Source: UBA11606 sp964513285
GTDB taxonomy: Bacteria; Actinomycetota; Acidimicrobiia; Acidimicrobiales; Aldehydirespiratoraceae
Direction of reading: 5' to 3'
Length of the DNA: 7,968 bases
Assembly (NCBI GenBank): GCA_964513285.1
Contig: CAZEML010000204.1
Coordinates: forward strand, 1-7,968
Shown: positions 5,410-7,968 of the stretch, piece by piece
Position numbering within the stretch: position 1 is the first letter of the stretch
Layout of the letters: every line of letters starts with the position of its first letter
Made by a program: the position numbers and the translations under genes
Notes under the pieces: generated by a model
Databases searched by the model: none
The model's input: the letters and a program-made list of their open reading frames with translations, nothing else
What the model was told of the DNA's origin: nothing

Positions 5410-7189
5410 TGATGGTGCCGGGAAGCTCGCCGGTGTCGCGCCACTCCTCGAGGAAGCCGGCGTAGTCGAGCAGGCTGCCGGTGTAGACGAGGTTGCGGAT
5501 CTTCATCGACTCGAAGTTCGACTCGTTGTTGTAGTAGCTCGGCGTGCAGTTGATCGAGTAGTCGCCCATGCGCCCGGCCTGGCCGAGGAGCTGCATGAAC
5601 CAGTCCTCTTCGGCCTCGACGCTCGGTTCGATCCGGTCGATGCCGCGCGAGACGCATTCGTTCACGAGCCATGCGCAGTGCTCCGCCGACTTGCCGAGGA
5701 AGTGCACGAAGTTCACGCCGAACCCGGCCTGGATGATCGAGATCATCATCATGTTCGGGAAGTCGTGGGACAGGACGCCGTGGAGCGTGTGCGCACCGTC
5801 GTGCCACCGTTCGCTCAAGCGCACCCCGTCGCGGCCGGCGGGGTCGAAGCCGAGCCTCGTCTTGAAGTCGGCCATGATCTCGAAGCCCGAGGCGAACACG
5901 ATGGCGTCGAGGGGGTACTCGACCCCGTCGACGACCGCGCCCGTCGCGGTGATCTGCTCGAGCCCGCGACCGTCGGTGTCGACCAGGTGGACGTTGGGAC
6001 GGTTGAAGGCGGGCAGGAAGTCGTCGTGGAACGTCAGCCGCTTGCAGTGCTTGCCGTACCAGGGCTTGAGCTTCTCCGCGGTCTCGGGGTCGTCGACCAG
6101 GTCGGCCACCCGCTGGCGGATGCCGTCCATCACCGCGTAGTCGAGCCGATCGAGCTCGGCTTGCTCCTCGGGGGTGTCGGCCGCGAACTGGGTGTTGTCC
6201 CAGTTGGCACCCACCCACTCGTCGTCGACCATGACCTCGTCGGGCTTCACGCCCGTCACACAGTGGGTGAAGTTCTCGACCCGCTTGTCGTGCCACCCGG
6301 GCTCGAGGCTCTCGAACCATTCGACGTCGGTGGGCTGATTGCCGCGGAACCCGACGGCAGCCGGGGTGCGCTGGAAGACGTAGAGCTCCTTGGCCGCCTC
6401 GGCCAGCTTCGGTACGGCCTGAACGCCGGTCGCACCGGTGCCGACGATGCCGATGCGTTTGTCGGCGAGCTTGTCCATCGGCTCGGTCGGGCTGCCGCCG
6501 GTGTAGTCGTAGTCCCACCTGCTGGTGTGGAACGCGTGACCTTCGAAGTCCTCGATGCCGGGGATGCCGGGAAGCTTGGCCTTGTGGAGGATGCCGCCGG
6601 CGGTGATGAAGAACTGCGCAGTGATGACGTCGTCGCGGGTGGTGTGGATCGTCCAGCGCCCGGTGTCGTCGTTCCAGACCGCGTCCCGCACCTCGGTCTG
6701 GAAGATCGCGTGCGGGTAGAGGTCGAAGTGTTCGCCGATGGTCTGGCAGTACCGGAAGATCTCCGGTGCGCTCGCGTACTTCTCGGTGGGCATGAAGCCG
6801 GTCTCTTCGAGCAACGGCAGGTAGGTGTAGGACTCGACGTCGCACATGCAGCCCGGGTAGCGGTTCCAGTACCACGTGCCGCCGAAGTCGCCGCCCTTCT
6901 CGATCACCCGGAAGTCACGGATGCCGTGCTTGGTCAGCTCGACGGCGGTCATCATCCCTGCGAAACCACCGCCGAGAATCACCGCGGTGAACTCCTCGAC
7001 GATCGGCTCCCGGGTGAATCCCGGTTCGACGTAGGGGTCGGTGTCGAAGTCGGCGAACTTGCCGGACAGGTGGCTGTACTGCTTCTCGCCGTCCGGCTTG
7101 ATCCGCTTGGCGCGTTCCTCGGCGTAGCGCTCGCGGGCGGCGGCGATCTCGGCATCGAGTTCGGCGGTGTTGTCGGCAGAGTCGGCCAT
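5402..7189 (-). CDS. Type I Baeyer-Villiger monooxygenase (FAD/NADPH-dependent)
   Basis: The protein has 595 residues. An FAD Rossmann motif GGGFAG lies at 73-78 and GGTWYWNRYPG at 103-113. The Baeyer-Villiger fingerprint FEGHAFHTSRWD lies at 215-226 (F-x-G-x3-H-x3-W-D). The NADPH Rossmann motif GTGATG lies at 250-255, and FASGF (432-436) corresponds to the usual FATGF. These show a flavoprotein that inserts one oxygen atom next to a ketone to form an ester or lactone, or oxidises a heteroatom. The roughly 65-residue charged N-terminal extension (RYAEERAKRIKPDG) and the overall length resemble the cyclopentadecanone/steroid monooxygenase side of the family, from memory. The substrate is likely a bulky ketone but is not determined. 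It converges on the deaminase gene and shares no operon with it. An in-frame extension upstream to 7870 exists but would run across the opposite-strand GH3 gene; the ATG at 7189 gives a normal family N-terminus. Confidence 0.93.
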   Translation of the reverse strand: MADSADNTAELDAEIAAARERYAEERAKRIKPDGEKQYSHLSGKFADFDTDPYVEPGFTREPIVEEFTAVILGGGFAGMMTAVELTKHGIRDFRVIEKGGDFGGTWYWNRYPGCMCDVESYTYLPLLEETGFMPTEKYASAPEIFRYCQTIGEHFDLYPHAIFQTEVRDAVWNDDTGRWTIHTTRDDVITAQFFITAGGILHKAKLPGIPGIEDFEGHAFHTSRWDYDYTGGSPTEPMDKLADKRIGIVGTGATGVQAVPKLAEAAKELYVFQRTPAAVGFRGNQPTDVEWFESLEPGWHDKRVENFTHCVTGVKPDEVMVDDEWVGANWDNTQFAADTPEEQAELDRLDYAVMDGIRQRVADLVDDPETAEKLKPWYGKHCKRLTFHDDFLPAFNRPNVHLVDTDGRGLEQITATGAVVDGVEYPLDAIVFASGFEIMADFKTRLGFDPAGRDGVRLSERWHDGAHTLHGVLSHDFPNMMMISIIQAGFGVNFVHFLGKSAEHCAWLVNECVSRGIDRIEPSVEAEEDWFMQLLGQAGRMGDYSINCTPSYYNNESNFESMKIRNLVYTGSLLDYAGFLEEWRDTGELPGTITS

Positions 7190-7258
7190 GCTCCGAAGTC
7201 TGGGGAACGAGCCGACGGGAAGCAAACTCGCCGCACCGACGGCCGATAGCGTCGAGGG
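7190..7258. promoter_or_regulatory. 69-bp divergent promoter region between monooxygenase and GH3 genes
   Basis: Neither gene has a well-spaced Shine-Dalgarno, and both have a -10-like hexamer at leaderless distance. Rightward, TAGCGT (7247-7252) fits TANNNT and ends 6 nt before the GH3 ATG, with no convincing -35. Leftward on the minus strand, TTGCTT (7225-7220), a 17-bp spacer and CAGACT (7202-7197) place transcription start at or next to the monooxygenase ATG. These are short degenerate matches. I see no palindrome that would suggest a specific regulator. Confidence 0.35.
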
Positions 7259-7968
7259 ATGTCGGAACGTACCGAGGCCCTTCGCGCCCAGATGACCCCG
7301 CACGAGAAGGCGATGTTCGTCGCCGGTGTCGACATGTGGCACACCGGTCCGATCGAGCGGCTGGGGATCCCGGCGCTCAAGGTCACCGACGGGCCGAACG
7401 GCGCCCGCGGCGACGGTCTGATGGGCACCGGAACCCCCACCGCCTGCATCCCGTCGGGTGCGGCACTCGGGGCGACCTGGGATCCCGAGCTCGTCGAGGC
7501 GCTCGGCGTGCTGCTCGGCGAGGAGGCCCGAGCCAAGGGCTCCCATGTCCTCCTCGCGCCGACGATCAACCTCCACCGGTCGCCCAAGGGGGGCCGCAAC
7601 TTCGAGTGCTACAGCGAGGACCCGCTCCTCACCGGCAAGATCGCGGCCGCGTTCATCCGCGGCGTGCAGTCCCAGGAGGTCGCGGTCACCGCGAAGCACT
7701 ACGTCGGCAACGACAGCGAGTTCGAACGCAACACGATCGATTCCCAGATCGACGAGCGCACCCTTCGTGAGGTCGCGCTGTTGCCCTTCGAGATCGCGGT
7801 CAAGGAAGGCGGAGCCTGGGGCATCATGACCGCCTACAACCGGCTCAACGGCACCTACTGCTCCGAGCACGAGTGGCTGCTCAAGACGGTGCTGCGCGAC
7901 GAATGGGGCTTCGACGGCTTCGTCGTGACCGACTGGTTCGCCAACGGCTCGTCGGCGGGATCCGCCGC
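7259..7968 (+). CDS. Glycoside hydrolase family 3, beta-glucosidase-like (partial, C-terminus beyond right edge)
   Basis: The first 236 residues of the family 3 TIM-barrel domain are visible. ALKVTDGPNGARG (39-51) and PSGAALGATWDPEL (65-78) are hallmarks of beta-glucosidases of this family. KHYVGND (146-152) carries the K-H pair that binds the -1 sugar. ITAYN-type sequence is present as IMTAYNRLNG. The nucleophile aspartate is D225 in FVVTDWF. There is no signal peptide: the protein starts MSERTEALRAQMTPHEK, so it is probably cytoplasmic and would act on imported oligosaccharides or glycosides. The start is fixed by an in-frame TAG at 7247-7249, with no other start codon between. The second alpha/beta domain and any PA14 insertion would lie beyond the window. 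The exact sugar specificity cannot be read from this part. Confidence 0.92.
   Translation, partial: MSERTEALRAQMTPHEKAMFVAGVDMWHTGPIERLGIPALKVTDGPNGARGDGLMGTGTPTACIPSGAALGATWDPELVEALGVLLGEEARAKGSHVLLAPTINLHRSPKGGRNFECYSEDPLLTGKIAAAFIRGVQSQEVAVTAKHYVGNDSEFERNTIDSQIDERTLREVALLPFEIAVKEGGAWGIMTAYNRLNGTYCSEHEWLLKTVLRDEWGFDGFVVTDWFANGSSAGSA

Noticed and set aside
5000..7249. A 749-codon open frame on the plus strand opposite the monooxygenase, and similar long frames at 4015-5364 (minus), 4980-6875 (minus), 2014-3543 (plus) and 1200-2279 (plus).
   Set aside because: These are antisense or off-frame shadows caused by very high GC at third codon positions. They show low-complexity Arg/Ala/Gly/Val/Asp composition and no recognisable motif, while the overlapping frames carry complete catalytic motifs.
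7190..7870. In-frame 227-residue N-terminal extension of the monooxygenase.
   Set aside because: It would overlap the GH3 gene on the opposite strand, which has clear family motifs, and it adds sequence not typical of Baeyer-Villiger enzymes. The ATG at 7189 fits the family.

Overview
The window is a gene-dense, very GC-rich stretch of bacterial chromosome. Genes run on both strands with almost no intergenic DNA, GTG/ATG starts, few Shine-Dalgarno sequences and several starts that look leaderless. This fits a high-GC actinobacterium. An Acidimicrobiia-like soil or marine lineage is possible, but that is an impression from the gene families and not a proven assignment.

Left block (1-5397) is a divergent catabolic cluster built around a 32-bp control region at 3508-3539. 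Leftward from it run three tightly packed genes: an M20-family N-carbamoyl-L-amino-acid hydrolase/allantoate amidohydrolase-type enzyme, a nitrilase-superfamily N-carbamoyl-D-amino-acid hydrolase, and a molybdenum hydroxylase of the xanthine dehydrogenase family. The last carries its [2Fe-2S] and molybdopterin domains in one chain and is cut by the left window edge. Rightward run a small regulator, made of a YkoF/MTH1187-like thiamine-pyrimidine-binding domain joined to a DauR/YheO-like helix-turn-helix, and an 8-oxoguanine deaminase-like amidohydrolase. The set suggests degradation of a purine, hydantoin or related N-heterocycle: ring hydroxylation and deamination, then hydrolysis of carbamoyl (ureido) intermediates to release CO2 and ammonia. 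No ring-opening cyclic amidohydrolase (hydantoinase, dihydropyrimidinase or allantoinase) is in the window. A 17-bp imperfect palindrome, AT-rich in a GC-rich background, sits in the control region and is the best candidate for the regulator's operator.

Right block (5402-7968) looks unrelated to the cluster. A type I Baeyer-Villiger monooxygenase runs leftward and ends 4 bp from the deaminase stop. Divergent from it, across a 69-bp promoter region, is the N-terminal part of a glycoside hydrolase family 3 beta-glucosidase-like enzyme, cut by the right window edge.

I see no RNA genes, insertion sequences, CRISPR arrays or dispersed repeats. No stretch longer than 70 bp lacks a gene. The most interesting content is the regulator architecture, the palindrome that pins both divergent starts, and the pairing of two non-homologous carbamoylases with a Mo-hydroxylase and a deaminase.
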